Source of the DNA: Lysobacterales bacterium
Lineage (GTDB): Bacteria; Pseudomonadota; Gammaproteobacteria; Xanthomonadales; SZUA-38
Direction of reading: 5' to 3'
DNA: 56,251 nucleotides
Assembly: GCA_030065125.1 (NCBI GenBank)
Contig: JASJDM010000048.1
Coordinates: 1 to 56,251, forward strand
The notes under the pieces were generated by a model, which saw nothing but the letters and a program-made list of their open reading frames with translations, made no database searches and was not told the DNA's origin. A program made the translations under genes and the position numbers. Shown here piece after piece: positions 9,810-18,311 of the stretch; within the stretch, counting starts at the first letter, position 1, and every line of letters starts with the position of its first letter.

Positions 9810-11776
9810 AGTTCATGCCGAATCCCAGATCCCTTGTCCTTGCGCTGGTGCTGACCAGCTCTGCCGCCGTTGCCCAGGAGCACCGCCTGAACATCCAGGA
9901 CGGCAGTATTCAGTCGCTGGTGTCCACGGTGGCTGAAATCACCGGCAGGAATTTTGTGCTGGACCCCCGGGTGGATGACGCCTCGGTCAACATCATTTCC
10001 AACCGCGCCATGACCGAGGACGAAATCTACGAGCTGTTTCTGTCGGTACTGAAGGTGCACGGCTTCGCGGCGGTGCCCAGCGGCGAATACATCAAGATCA
10101 TGCCGGACGCCGTGGCCCGACAGGACGCCATACCCAACGTGTTCCAGGCGGACAACCTGGGCGGTGACCAGCTGGTGACCCAGGTCATTGAGGTGCAGCA
10201 CGTCACCGCCACCGAACTGGTCACCCTGCTGCGGCCGCTGGTACCCCAGAACGGTCATATCATTGCCCATCAGGCCAGCAACGTGCTGGTGGTCTCCGAC
10301 CGCGCCGCCAACGTCAATCGGCTGGCCCAGATCATTCGCCGTATCGACACGGTCAACGAAGACGACATCGAGGTCATCGCCCTGAGCAACGCCAATGCCA
10401 CCGAGGTCGTGCGGGCGCTCAACCAGCTGGTGCCTCCCAACGGTCAGTCCAGCGCGGCGCCCAAGGCCATCGCTGACGAGCGCACCAACAGCGTCCTGCT
10501 GTCCGGTGATCCCGGCGCGCGGCTGCGGCTGCGCACCATTATTTCTCACCTGGATACCCCCATCGAGAGCGGCGGCGCCACCCAGGTGGTCTACCTGCGC
10601 TATGCCAGCGCCGAGTCGCTGCTGCCTATCCTGGAAGGCGTCAGCCGGTCCCTGGCCGGTGCCGGAGAAGAAAGCCCGGCCACCATCCAGGCCCACGACG
10701 AAACCAACGCGGTCATCATCACCGCGCCGCCCGCCGTCTACCGCAGCCTGGCCGGCGTGATCCGGCAGCTGGACATCCGCCGGCTGCAGGTCATGGTGGA
10801 AGCCGTGATTGCGGAAGTGTCCAACGACTTTTCCCGGGAGCTGGGCGTCCAGTGGCAGGCCGCTTCCATCGACAGCCTCAACGACTCGGGGCCGGTGGGC
10901 GGCACCAACTTCCGCACCAACGCCGGCACCGGGCCGGGCATCATCAACCTGACCCCCACCGGCACCGGCGAAAGCGGCCTGAACCTGTCGGGCCTGGGGC
11001 CTGGTCTGAACCTGGGTTACCTGTCAGGCACAATCAACGTGCCCATCGGCCGGGATGACCGCACCGGCGAAACCATTTTTCAGGAGGTACCCCAGCTGAG
11101 CGCCCTGGTGTCCGCCATCGATGCCAATGCCGACAACAACGTGCTGTCCACTCCCAGCATCGTCACCCTGGACCACCAGGAGGCGGTGATCAACGTGGGC
11201 CAGGAAGTACCCTTTGTCACCGGCCAGTTCACCAACACCGGCGCCAACAACTCATCGGTCAATCCGTTCCAGACCATTACCCGGGAGGACGTGGGGCTGA
11301 CCCTGACGGTGACGCCCCATATCAATGCCGGCGAGACGGTGATCCTGGACATCAGCCAGGAAATCTCCAGCATCTCACCCCAGGCCCTGGCGGTGGATCT
11401 GATCACCAACAAGCGGGAGATTTCCACCACCGTGATGGTGCCTGACGGCGGAGTCCTGGTACTGGGCGGGCTGATCGACGACAACGTGCAGGAAACCATC
11501 CAGAAGGTCCCGGGCCTGGGCGACATCCCGGTGCTGGGTAACCTGTTCCGCTACCGCAACACCCAGACCACCAAGCGCAACCTGATGGTCTTCATCCGGC
11601 CTCGCATCCTCCAGGACGAAGCCACCCAGAACGCCGTAACCGGCGCCAAGTACAACTTCATGCGCTCCCGCCAGCAGGAGGTGATGGAGGGGTACCAGGG
11701 CCTGGCGGCCCCGGAAGCCCTGCCCCTGCTGCCCACCCTGGAAGAGTACCGCCAGCAGCAGGACGGCGATAACTGA
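9806..11776 (+). CDS. gspD: type II secretion secretin GspD
   Basis: GspD forms the outer-membrane pore of the type II secretion system. The 656-residue protein starts with a signal peptide (residues about 1-23, ending AVAQ). N0 follows (LNIQDGSIQSLVSTVAEITG) and then repeated N1-N3 KH-like domains, each with VIEVQHV/VIALSNANATEV/VVYLRYASAESL strands. The secretin core has VGQEVPFVTGQFTNTG and ends with the LGGLIDDNVQETIQKVPGLGDIP block and NLMVFIRPRI. The GTG at 9806 overlaps the gspC stop; an in-frame ATG at 9815 is an alternative. A Gly/Thr/Asn-rich insert lies around residues 360-400, a normal secretin variable region. Because of the N0-N3 layout it is not a type IV pilus PilQ. Confidence 0.97.
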   Translation: MKFMPNPRSLVLALVLTSSAAVAQEHRLNIQDGSIQSLVSTVAEITGRNFVLDPRVDDASVNIISNRAMTEDEIYELFLSVLKVHGFAAVPSGEYIKIMPDAVARQDAIPNVFQADNLGGDQLVTQVIEVQHVTATELVTLLRPLVPQNGHIIAHQASNVLVVSDRAANVNRLAQIIRRIDTVNEDDIEVIALSNANATEVVRALNQLVPPNGQSSAAPKAIADERTNSVLLSGDPGARLRLRTIISHLDTPIESGGATQVVYLRYASAESLLPILEGVSRSLAGAGEESPATIQAHDETNAVIITAPPAVYRSLAGVIRQLDIRRLQVMVEAVIAEVSNDFSRELGVQWQAASIDSLNDSGPVGGTNFRTNAGTGPGIINLTPTGTGESGLNLSGLGPGLNLGYLSGTINVPIGRDDRTGETIFQEVPQLSALVSAIDANADNNVLSTPSIVTLDHQEAVINVGQEVPFVTGQFTNTGANNSSVNPFQTITREDVGLTLTVTPHINAGETVILDISQEISSISPQALAVDLITNKREISTTVMVPDGGVLVLGGLIDDNVQETIQKVPGLGDIPVLGNLFRYRNTQTTKRNLMVFIRPRILQDEATQNAVTGAKYNFMRSRQQEVMEGYQGLAAPEALPLLPTLEEYRQQQDGDN

Positions 11777-11781
11777 AGACC

Positions 11782-13287
11782 ATGAGCCCACAACCGGATT
11801 CCACTGAGCCAACGCGCAGGGAGCGTCCCAGCTTCAGCTTTGCCCGGCGCAACGGTGCCACCGTGGTCGAGTGGGACGGGCCCACCGCCCGGGTGGCCTA
11901 CCGGGAAGGGGCCAGCCCCCAGGCCCTGGTGGAGCTCAAGCGGTTTCTCGGCGGCGCCGCCCTGTCCATGCAGGCCTACCCGCCGGAGCAGTTCGACCAG
12001 CTGCTGCAGCGCTTGTACGAACACGGCGGCAGCAACGCCCGCCAGGTGGCTGCCGATATCAGCGAGGAGCTGGATCTGCGCCAGATCGCCGAAGAACTGG
12101 GCGAGCCGGAGGACCTGCTGGAAAGCGAGGATGACGCACCGGTGATCCGCTTGATCAACGCCCTGCTGACCGAGGCGGTCAAGGAAAACGCCTCGGACAT
12201 CCATGTAGAGCCGCTGGAAAACGAACTGATGGTGCGCTTCCGGGTGGACGGCGTTCTGCGCGAAGTGCTGGCACCGGAGCGGCGGGTGGCGGGCTTGATC
12301 GTGTCCCGGATCAAGGTCATGGCCAAGCTGGACATCGCGGAAAAACGATTGCCCCAGGACGGCCGCATTTCTCTGCGGGTGGCTGGCCGTCCGGTGGACG
12401 TGCGGGTCTCCACTCTGCCATCCAACCACGGCGAGCGGGTAGTGCTGCGCCTGCTGGACAAGCAGGCGGGCCGGCTGGACCTGAAACAGCTGGGGATGAA
12501 CGACCAGACCCAGGAGCTGATGGAAGACCTGATCCAGCGCCCCCACGGCATCCTGCTGGTCACCGGGCCCACCGGCTCGGGCAAGACCACCACCCTCTAC
12601 GCCGCCCTGTCGCGGCTGAACGACCGCAGTCGCAACATCATGACGGTGGAAGACCCCATCGAGTACGACATCGACGGCATCGGCCAGACCCAGGTCAACA
12701 GCAAGGTCGACCTGACCTTTGCCCGGGGGCTGCGGGCGATCCTGCGACAGGACCCGGACGTGGTAATGGTCGGGGAAATCCGCGACCTGGAGACCGCCCA
12801 GGTGGCCGTGCAGGCCTCCCTCACCGGGCACCTGGTGCTCGCCACCCTGCACACCAACAGCGCCATTGGCGCCGTGACCCGGCTTCGGGACATGGGGGTT
12901 GAGCCCTTCCTGCTGGCTTCCAGCCTGATTGGCGTGCTGGCCCAGCGCCTGGTGCGGATGCTGGACCCCGCCACCCGGGAGCCGTACACGGCCACCGAAG
13001 CCGAATGCCTGGTGTTCGGTCGAAAGCCCGCGCGGATGCCTACCTTTTACCGCCCGGCGGCCGGCGTGACCGAGACAGCCGGCGGCTATCGCGGCCGTTC
13101 CGGCATCTACGAGCTGGTGGCGGTGGACGACACCCTGAGGGAGCTGATCCACCAGGGCGCCAGCGAACAGGCCATGCTGGACCACGCCCGGCAGCGCTAC
13201 CCGGCCATCGGCGACGACGGCTGGAACAAGGTCTGTTCCGGCCAGACCTCGGTGGAAGAAGTGCTTCGGGTGACCCGACAGGACTGA
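11782..13287 (+). CDS. gspE: type II secretion ATPase GspE
   Basis: GspE is the cytoplasmic hexameric ATPase that powers pseudopilus assembly. The 501-residue product has an N-terminal GspE_N-type region and the NTPase core. Walker A (TGPTGSGKTTTLY) lies near residue 262-272, the Asp box near EDPIEYDIDGIGQ, Walker B near VVMVGEIRD and the His box TGHLVLATLHTNSA. The C-terminal subdomain of most GspE proteins has two CxxC pairs binding zinc. Here the corresponding places read LDPATREPY and AAGVTETAGGYRGR, with a single Cys, so the zinc motif is absent. It lies 5 bp after gspD and 12 bp before gspF. Confidence 0.95.
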   Translation: MSPQPDSTEPTRRERPSFSFARRNGATVVEWDGPTARVAYREGASPQALVELKRFLGGAALSMQAYPPEQFDQLLQRLYEHGGSNARQVAADISEELDLRQIAEELGEPEDLLESEDDAPVIRLINALLTEAVKENASDIHVEPLENELMVRFRVDGVLREVLAPERRVAGLIVSRIKVMAKLDIAEKRLPQDGRISLRVAGRPVDVRVSTLPSNHGERVVLRLLDKQAGRLDLKQLGMNDQTQELMEDLIQRPHGILLVTGPTGSGKTTTLYAALSRLNDRSRNIMTVEDPIEYDIDGIGQTQVNSKVDLTFARGLRAILRQDPDVVMVGEIRDLETAQVAVQASLTGHLVLATLHTNSAIGAVTRLRDMGVEPFLLASSLIGVLAQRLVRMLDPATREPYTATEAECLVFGRKPARMPTFYRPAAGVTETAGGYRGRSGIYELVAVDDTLRELIHQGASEQAMLDHARQRYPAIGDDGWNKVCSGQTSVEEVLRVTRQD

Positions 13288-13299
13288 TCTCACTCGATA

Positions 13300-14505
13300 A
13301 TGGGTGCCTACGAATACTCTGCACTGGATCTGAAGGGACACCGCAAACGCGGCGTGATCCAGGGCGATACCGCGCGCCAGGTCCGCCAGCAGCTGCGCGA
13401 GCAGGGGTTGAGCCCGCTGTCGGTAGACCCGGTCACTGAGAAATCCGCCGCGGGATTGACGGTGGGCCGGCGCCTGAGCTCCACCGAACTGGCCATCCTG
13501 CTGCGCCAGCTGTCGAGCCTGGTGGCCGCCGGGCTGCCGCTGGAGGAGTGCCTGGCCACGGTGGCGGAGCAGGCTGAGCGCACCCATGCCAAGCGCATTC
13601 TGGTGGCGCTGCGCTCGCGGGTGATGGAAGGCCACGGCCTGGCGCCGGCCATGGGCGAGTTTCCCGGCGCATTCCCCGAACTGGTCAGGGCCACCGTGGC
13701 GGCGGGTGAACAATCCGGACACCTGGACCAGGTATTGACCCGGCTGGCGGACTACGCCGAGAACCGTGAGGCCCTGGGCCGCAAGATCCTGCTGGCCATC
13801 ACCTACCCCGCCATCGTGGCGGTGGTGGCCGTGGGCACCGTCATCGGCCTGCTGGCCTTCGTTGTTCCCCAGGTGGTGTCGGTATTCGAAAGCCTGGACC
13901 AGACCCTGCCGTGGCTGACCCGTCAGCTCATCAGCTTGAGCGACTTCCTGACCGCATGGGGACAGTGGCTGGCACTGGCTGCGCTGGCGGCGGCGGCAGT
14001 GGTGTTCGTGCTGCTGCGCCTGCCCGGACCGCGACTGGCCTGGCACCGATCCATGCTGACCCTGCCGCTGCTGGGCCGGCTCAGCCGGGCCGTCAACGCG
14101 GCCCGCTTTACCCGCACCCTGAGCATTCTCAGCGCCAGCGCCGTACCGCTGCTGGAGGGCCTGAAGATCTCCGCTGGTGTGGTGGGCAACCTGGCCATGC
14201 GCCGGGCCGTGGACAAGGCGGCCGCCAAGGTCCGCGAGGGCGCCAGTCTCAACCTGTCTCTGACCCAGACCGGCCTGTTCCCGCCCCTGGTCACCCGGCT
14301 CATCGCCAGCGGCGAAAAGAGCGGTGACCTGGAGGGCATGCTGGACCGCGCCGCCGACACCCAGGACCGCCAGGTGGAAAGCTCGGTCAACCTGCTGGTG
14401 GGTGTGCTGGAACCGGCGCTGATCCTGCTGGTGGGCGGCATGGTGCTGACCATCGTGCTGGCCATCCTGATGCCCATTTTCCAGATGAACCAACTGATCG
14501 GCTGA
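13300..14505 (+). CDS. gspF: type II secretion inner-membrane protein GspF
   Basis: GspF is the polytopic platform protein of the type II secretion system. The 401-residue product has two homologous helical cytoplasmic domains (about 70-165 and 270-370, each with a PxLVxxxVAAGEQSGxLxxxL-like pattern) and three membrane segments (about 170-190, 220-240 and 370-395). The N-terminus MGAYEYSALDLKGHRKRGVI is typical. It is the last visible gsp gene: the next gene is ftsE, so gspG-M must lie elsewhere. Confidence 0.96.
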   Translation: MGAYEYSALDLKGHRKRGVIQGDTARQVRQQLREQGLSPLSVDPVTEKSAAGLTVGRRLSSTELAILLRQLSSLVAAGLPLEECLATVAEQAERTHAKRILVALRSRVMEGHGLAPAMGEFPGAFPELVRATVAAGEQSGHLDQVLTRLADYAENREALGRKILLAITYPAIVAVVAVGTVIGLLAFVVPQVVSVFESLDQTLPWLTRQLISLSDFLTAWGQWLALAALAAAAVVFVLLRLPGPRLAWHRSMLTLPLLGRLSRAVNAARFTRTLSILSASAVPLLEGLKISAGVVGNLAMRRAVDKAAAKVREGASLNLSLTQTGLFPPLVTRLIASGEKSGDLEGMLDRAADTQDRQVESSVNLLVGVLEPALILLVGGMVLTIVLAILMPIFQMNQLIG

Positions 14506-14527
14506 GCCAGCCCTGCATGATACGGAC

Positions 14528-15208
14528 ATGATTCGCTTCGATACGGTGACCATGCGTTACGCCGGATCCCGCGAGGCCCTGCGGGAACTGAGCTTCGAAA
14601 TGGCGGCCGGTGAGATGGTGTTTTTGACGGGCCATTCCGGGGCGGGAAAAAGCACCCTGTTGAAGCTGGTGGCCGGACTGGAAAAGGCGACCCGGGGAAC
14701 CGTCCTGTTCGACGGCGCCAACCTCGGGCGGCTCAATCGACGCACCCTGCCGTTTCACCGGCGCCAGGTGGGCATGATTTTCCAGGATCATCGCCTGCTG
14801 CATGACCGCAGCATCTTCGACAACGTGGCCCTGCCGCTGCTGATCGCCGGGGTGCGCCGGCAGCATCTGCGCAAGAGAGTCCGTGGCGCCCTGGACCGGG
14901 TTGGCCTGCTGCCGCGGGAACGGGCCTTTCCCCTGGACCTGTCCGGCGGTGAGCAGCAGCGGGTGGGCATCGCCCGGGCCGTGGTCAACAAGCCCCCCAT
15001 GCTGCTGGCCGATGAACCCACCGGCAATCTGGATCCGGACCTGTCGTTCGAGATCATGCAGTTGTTCGCTGACCTCAACAGCAGCGGCCTGACGGTGCTG
15101 GTGGCCAGCCATGACCTGCACCTGGTGCGCCACATGAAGAAACGGGCCCTGGTGCTGGAACAGGGTCGGCTGATCGACGATTTCAGGCCGTCGGCCGGTG
15201 CCGTTTGA
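14528..15208 (+). CDS. ftsE: cell division ATP-binding protein FtsE
   Basis: FtsE is the ATPase of the FtsEX complex, which controls septal peptidoglycan hydrolases through EnvC. The 226-residue protein has Walker A GHSGAGKSTLLKL (family usually GPSGAGKS), the Q loop (GMIFQDHRLLHDR), signature LSGGEQQRVGIARA, Walker B MLLADEPTGNLD and the switch His ASHD. The N-terminus MIRFDTVTMRYAG is typical FtsE. It is followed by ftsX with the stop and start nearly touching. The activator of this complex, EnvC, is also encoded in the window (38832-39974). Confidence 0.96.
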   Translation: MIRFDTVTMRYAGSREALRELSFEMAAGEMVFLTGHSGAGKSTLLKLVAGLEKATRGTVLFDGANLGRLNRRTLPFHRRQVGMIFQDHRLLHDRSIFDNVALPLLIAGVRRQHLRKRVRGALDRVGLLPRERAFPLDLSGGEQQRVGIARAVVNKPPMLLADEPTGNLDPDLSFEIMQLFADLNSSGLTVLVASHDLHLVRHMKKRALVLEQGRLIDDFRPSAGAV

Positions 15209-15209
15209 G

Positions 15210-16190
15210 ATGGCCGCACCAGCTGCCAGCGCCCGTCCCAGTAAATCCGGAATTGCCAGCCGGCTGGTGGCCTGGTGGGAAAGCCACCTGTTCGCACTGG
15301 TTTCCAGCCTGGGGCGGATCACGGCCCGGCCGGGCACCTCGCTGATGACCGCCGGGGTCATCGCCGTATCCCTGGCCCTGCCGGCGACCCTGCAGGTGAG
15401 CCTGAACAGCCTGGGCCAGCTCAGCGGCCAGTGGGACCAGCTGAACCAGGTCTCTCTGTTTCTGCAGCCCGGCACCACAGGCGATGAGGCCGACACCCTG
15501 GCCGGGCAGCTGCGCAGCCGCAATGACGTGGACGCCGTTGAGCTGATCGATCCAGACCAGGCCCTGGACGAGTTCAGCCGCCTGTCGGGATTCAACCAGG
15601 CCCTGGATGCCCTGCCCGACAACCCGCTGCCCTGGGTGCTGGTGGTGACTCCCGGGCCCGCCACCGACGGCCTGTCGCGGGTTGATCTGCTGGTCAGCCA
15701 GCTGGGCGAGCTGCCCCAGGTGGAGTTTGCCCAGTTCGATCGTCAGTGGCTGACCCGGTTTCAGTCGCTGCTCCGCATCGGCCAGCGCACCAGCGGGGTC
15801 ATGGCGGTGCTGCTCGGCATTGCGGTGCTGCTGATCGTGGGCAACACCATTCGGCTGGAGCTGCAGTCTCGCCGCGATGAGATCGAGGTGAGCAAGCTGC
15901 TGGGCGCCACCGATGGTTTCGTACGCCGGCCATTTCTGTACCTTGGGCTTTGGTACGGCATACTGGGCGGACTGCTGGCCATGGTGCTGGTATCGGCGGT
16001 GCTGCTGGCCCTGGGCGGTCCGGTTGCCCGGCTGGCCGAGACCTACCAGAGCGATTTCCGGCTGGTCGGTCTGGGATTGTGGGAGCCGCTGATCCTGGTC
16101 GGCGGAGGCGGTCTGACGGGCTGGCTGGGATCCTGGCTGGCAGCGGGCCGGCAGCTGAGCCGGATCGACCCTTCGGCAAAACAGCGGTAG
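15210..16190 (+). CDS. ftsX: cell division permease FtsX
   Basis: FtsX is the four-helix membrane subunit of FtsEX. The product, about 326 residues long, has a cytoplasmic N-terminus, TM1 near 40-62 (MTAGVIAVSLALPATLQVSL) and a periplasmic domain with the family's VSLFLQPG and DNPLPWVLVV pieces. Three C-terminal membrane segments follow (about 190-210, 240-265 and 290-310). The block LELQSRRDEIEVSKLLGATDGFVRRPF is a clear FtsX signature. I prefer the ATG at 15210, one base after the ftsE stop; a GTG at 15198 overlapping ftsE is possible. In most gammaproteobacteria rpoH follows ftsX; here it does not. Confidence 0.95.
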   Translation: MAAPAASARPSKSGIASRLVAWWESHLFALVSSLGRITARPGTSLMTAGVIAVSLALPATLQVSLNSLGQLSGQWDQLNQVSLFLQPGTTGDEADTLAGQLRSRNDVDAVELIDPDQALDEFSRLSGFNQALDALPDNPLPWVLVVTPGPATDGLSRVDLLVSQLGELPQVEFAQFDRQWLTRFQSLLRIGQRTSGVMAVLLGIAVLLIVGNTIRLELQSRRDEIEVSKLLGATDGFVRRPFLYLGLWYGILGGLLAMVLVSAVLLALGGPVARLAETYQSDFRLVGLGLWEPLILVGGGGLTGWLGSWLAAGRQLSRIDPSAKQR

Positions 16191-16314
16191 AGACGATCGT
16201 TTACCTCTGGCCGGTTGACCTCGGGCAGCAAATACCGGGAGACTGCTCAAGGGAAACCCTCAACCCGGTCGACTAAGATGATGAGAGCATGCTTGATTAC
16301 GCCGAGCCAAGACA

Positions 16315-17145
16315 ATGAGTGAAGCCTCTGAGCAGGTCTTTCAGAGTGACTCCCCCCGCATCGTGGTGGTGGACAGCTCCAAGGTCACCCGCCGGCTGAT
16401 CGACAAGGCCATCAGCGCATCTCTGCCCAACGCCGAGGTGGTGTCCTGCCAAACCGGCGCCGAGGCGGTGGCGGCATTCGAACAGGGGGAAGTGGACCTG
16501 GTGACCAGTGCCATCGTGCTGCCGGACCAGACCGGCTTTGAGCTGGCTGCCCACATCCGCGAGCACAGCCCCCAGCGCTACATCCCCATCATCCTGGTCT
16601 CCGGTGACGTCAACCAGAAGCTGGAACAGCGGGAAATCAGCAGCGACATCACCGACTATTTCGACAAGTCTGACGGTTTCAAGGCGCTGGGTGCCTTTGT
16701 CCAGGGCTACGTGAAGCCCGATGTCGGCGTCACCGGAACCATACTTTACGTGGAAGACAGCCGGGTGGTGGCCGTGGCCACCCGCCGCATCATGGAAAGC
16801 GCCGGGCTGGAGGTAACCCACGTGGTGTCGGTGGAGGAAGCGCTGGAAATCATCGACGGCAATATCGAATCGGAGCAGGGTGCGGGTTTCGACGTGGTGC
16901 TTACCGACGTCTACCTGAAAGGCGGCCTGACCGGCCAGGAACTGGTGGAGAAGCTGCGCTCGGACTACAAGCTGGGCCGGCGCGAGCTGCCCATCCTGGT
17001 GATGACGGGCGACGACAACCGCCGTAACCAGATCGCGCTGTTCAAGGCCGGCGCCAACGACCTGGTGGAAAAACCCATGGACGAACACCTGCTGCTGAAC
17101 AAGCTGCGCTTCCAGCTGCAAATGTCCCAGGGACTGGGAGGTTGA
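16315..17145 (+). CDS. double-receiver response regulator
   Basis: The 276-residue protein holds two CheY-like receiver domains in tandem (about 14-130 and 140-270) and no output domain. The second is complete: YVEDS acidic pocket, phospho-acceptor Asp in VVLTDVYLK, Thr in VMTGDD and Lys in LVEKPM. The first has VVDSS and a Lys (DYFDKSD), but the acceptor position reads LVTSAIVLP, with Ala for Asp, so it is probably a non-phosphorylated pseudo-receiver. It is upstream of ung, whose ATG overlaps its stop. The kinase partner is not evident. A CTCAAG...GTCGACTAA stretch at 16246-16276 might be a promoter. Confidence 0.85.
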   Translation: MSEASEQVFQSDSPRIVVVDSSKVTRRLIDKAISASLPNAEVVSCQTGAEAVAAFEQGEVDLVTSAIVLPDQTGFELAAHIREHSPQRYIPIILVSGDVNQKLEQREISSDITDYFDKSDGFKALGAFVQGYVKPDVGVTGTILYVEDSRVVAVATRRIMESAGLEVTHVVSVEEALEIIDGNIESEQGAGFDVVLTDVYLKGGLTGQELVEKLRSDYKLGRRELPILVMTGDDNRRNQIALFKAGANDLVEKPMDEHLLLNKLRFQLQMSQGLGG

Positions 17146-17837
17146 TGGTTGACGTGGTGGTCAGCCCGTCATGGGACCCGATCATCGGCGACGAATTCGC
17201 CAAACCCTACATGGCCCAGCTGCGCGAATTCCTGAAACAGCGCAAGCAGGACCGGGCCCGCATCTACCCACCCGGCCCGCAGATATTCAACGCCCTGGTC
17301 ACCACGCCCTTCGAGAAGGTCAAGGTGGTGATCCTGGGACAGGATCCCTACCATGGACCGGGCCAGGCCCACGGCCTGTGCTTTTCCGTGGCGCCCGGAG
17401 TGCCGGCGCCGCCGTCCCTGGTCAACATGTTCAAGGAGATTGAAGACGATCTCGGCATACCGGCACCCCGTCACGGCTGCCTGACCCACTGGGCCGAACA
17501 GGGGGTGCTGCTGCTGAATGCCGTTCTGACCGTGGAGCAGGGAGAGGCAGGGGCGCACCAGGGGAAAGGCTGGGAGACGTTTACCGATGCAATCATCAGC
17601 GCCGTGAATCAACAGCGTGAGGGTGTGGTATTCCTGCTGTGGGGCAGCAAGGCGCAGCAGAAAGGCCAGCTGATCGACAGCACCCGCCACCGCGTACTCA
17701 AGGCGCCCCATCCATCTCCCCTGTCCGCCCACCGGGGATTCCTGGGCTGCCGGCATTTTTCCCAGGCCAACGACTACCTGGCCAGCCGCGGCCAGGTTCC
17801 CATCGACTGGTCGCTGCCAGCGGACCCGGAGGCCTGA
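17145..17837 (+). CDS. ung: uracil-DNA glycosylase
   Basis: Ung removes uracil from DNA to start base-excision repair. The 230-residue product has all family-1 motifs: the water-activating GQDPYHGPGQAHGLCFSV, LLLNAVLTVEQG, LLWGSKAQQ, and the DNA-intercalating HPSPLSAHRGFLGCRHF. The length is normal. I chose ATG 17145, which overlaps the TGA of the upstream response regulator; the TTG at 17142 is less likely. Confidence 0.98.
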   Translation: MVDVVVSPSWDPIIGDEFAKPYMAQLREFLKQRKQDRARIYPPGPQIFNALVTTPFEKVKVVILGQDPYHGPGQAHGLCFSVAPGVPAPPSLVNMFKEIEDDLGIPAPRHGCLTHWAEQGVLLLNAVLTVEQGEAGAHQGKGWETFTDAIISAVNQQREGVVFLLWGSKAQQKGQLIDSTRHRVLKAPHPSPLSAHRGFLGCRHFSQANDYLASRGQVPIDWSLPADPEA

Positions 17838-17843
17838 TTCCGA

Positions 17844-18311
17844 TCAGGACCCGTCGCCGGCCTCGATCCAGCCGTTGAGCCGGGCGGCCCCGGTAATCGC
17901 GTCCAGTTCACGCACCACCCGCACGCGCTGCATCCGCGCCTGACCGCCCGCCTGACCTTCCTGCTGGATCTGGCGGTCCAGCCGTTCCAGTTCAGACTGG
18001 AACGCGGCGTAGCTGCCGCCCAGGTTGTAGGCTTCCCGCCAGGCCCTGCGATCCTGGCAGTGAGGGTATGCCGGCTCACCGGCCAGGCCATCCTGCCAGC
18101 CCCGTCGGGGAAGACAGCGCTGCTCCAGCGCTGCCTGGTAGGCCTCGGTGAGCTGCCCGCTGTCACATTCGGCATCCGACGACAACAGCTGCTCCAGGGT
18201 CACCTGCCGGTCAATGGCCCTGTCGGCGATGGCCTGGATCGGGCACTGGACGTTTCGCTCCACAACACAGCCCGCCAGCAGCGGCAGCAGCAGCCACAGC
18301 GCCGGCTTCAT
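17844..18311 (-). CDS. lipoprotein, DUF2799-like
   Basis: The 155-residue product begins MKPALWLLLPLLAGC, a signal peptide with a lipobox (LAGC), so it should be a lipid-anchored envelope protein. The mature part has the Cys/Gly/Tyr pattern I associate with DUF2799: an RCLPRRGWQDGLAGEPAYPHC block followed by AYNLGGSYAAFQSELERLDRQI. The role is unknown. I place the start at 18311: an upstream extension would read through the methyltransferase gene in another frame, and ATG 18311 overlaps that gene's TGA by 4 bp (ATGA). The two genes are therefore coupled. Confidence 0.75.
   Translation of the reverse strand: MKPALWLLLPLLAGCVVERNVQCPIQAIADRAIDRQVTLEQLLSSDAECDSGQLTEAYQAALEQRCLPRRGWQDGLAGEPAYPHCQDRRAWREAYNLGGSYAAFQSELERLDRQIQQEGQAGGQARMQRVRVVRELDAITGAARLNGWIEAGDGS

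Noticed and set aside
11551..14553. 1000-codon open frame on the minus strand
   Set aside because: It lies fully antisense to gspD-gspE-gspF, has a Q/H/G-rich composition typical of the reverse of a GC-rich gene, and matches no family. gspE and gspF show all their motifs on the plus strand.
14528..15208. FtsE Walker A changed to GHSGAGKS, suggesting an inactive ATPase
   Set aside because: The catalytic Gly, Lys and Ser are all present; the Pro-to-His change is outside the essential residues.
16246..16276. FliA-like promoter (TCAAG...GTCGACTAA) before the double-receiver gene
   Set aside because: The -10 half matches poorly and the spacer does not fit well. No flagellar gene is near, so I do not list it as a feature.
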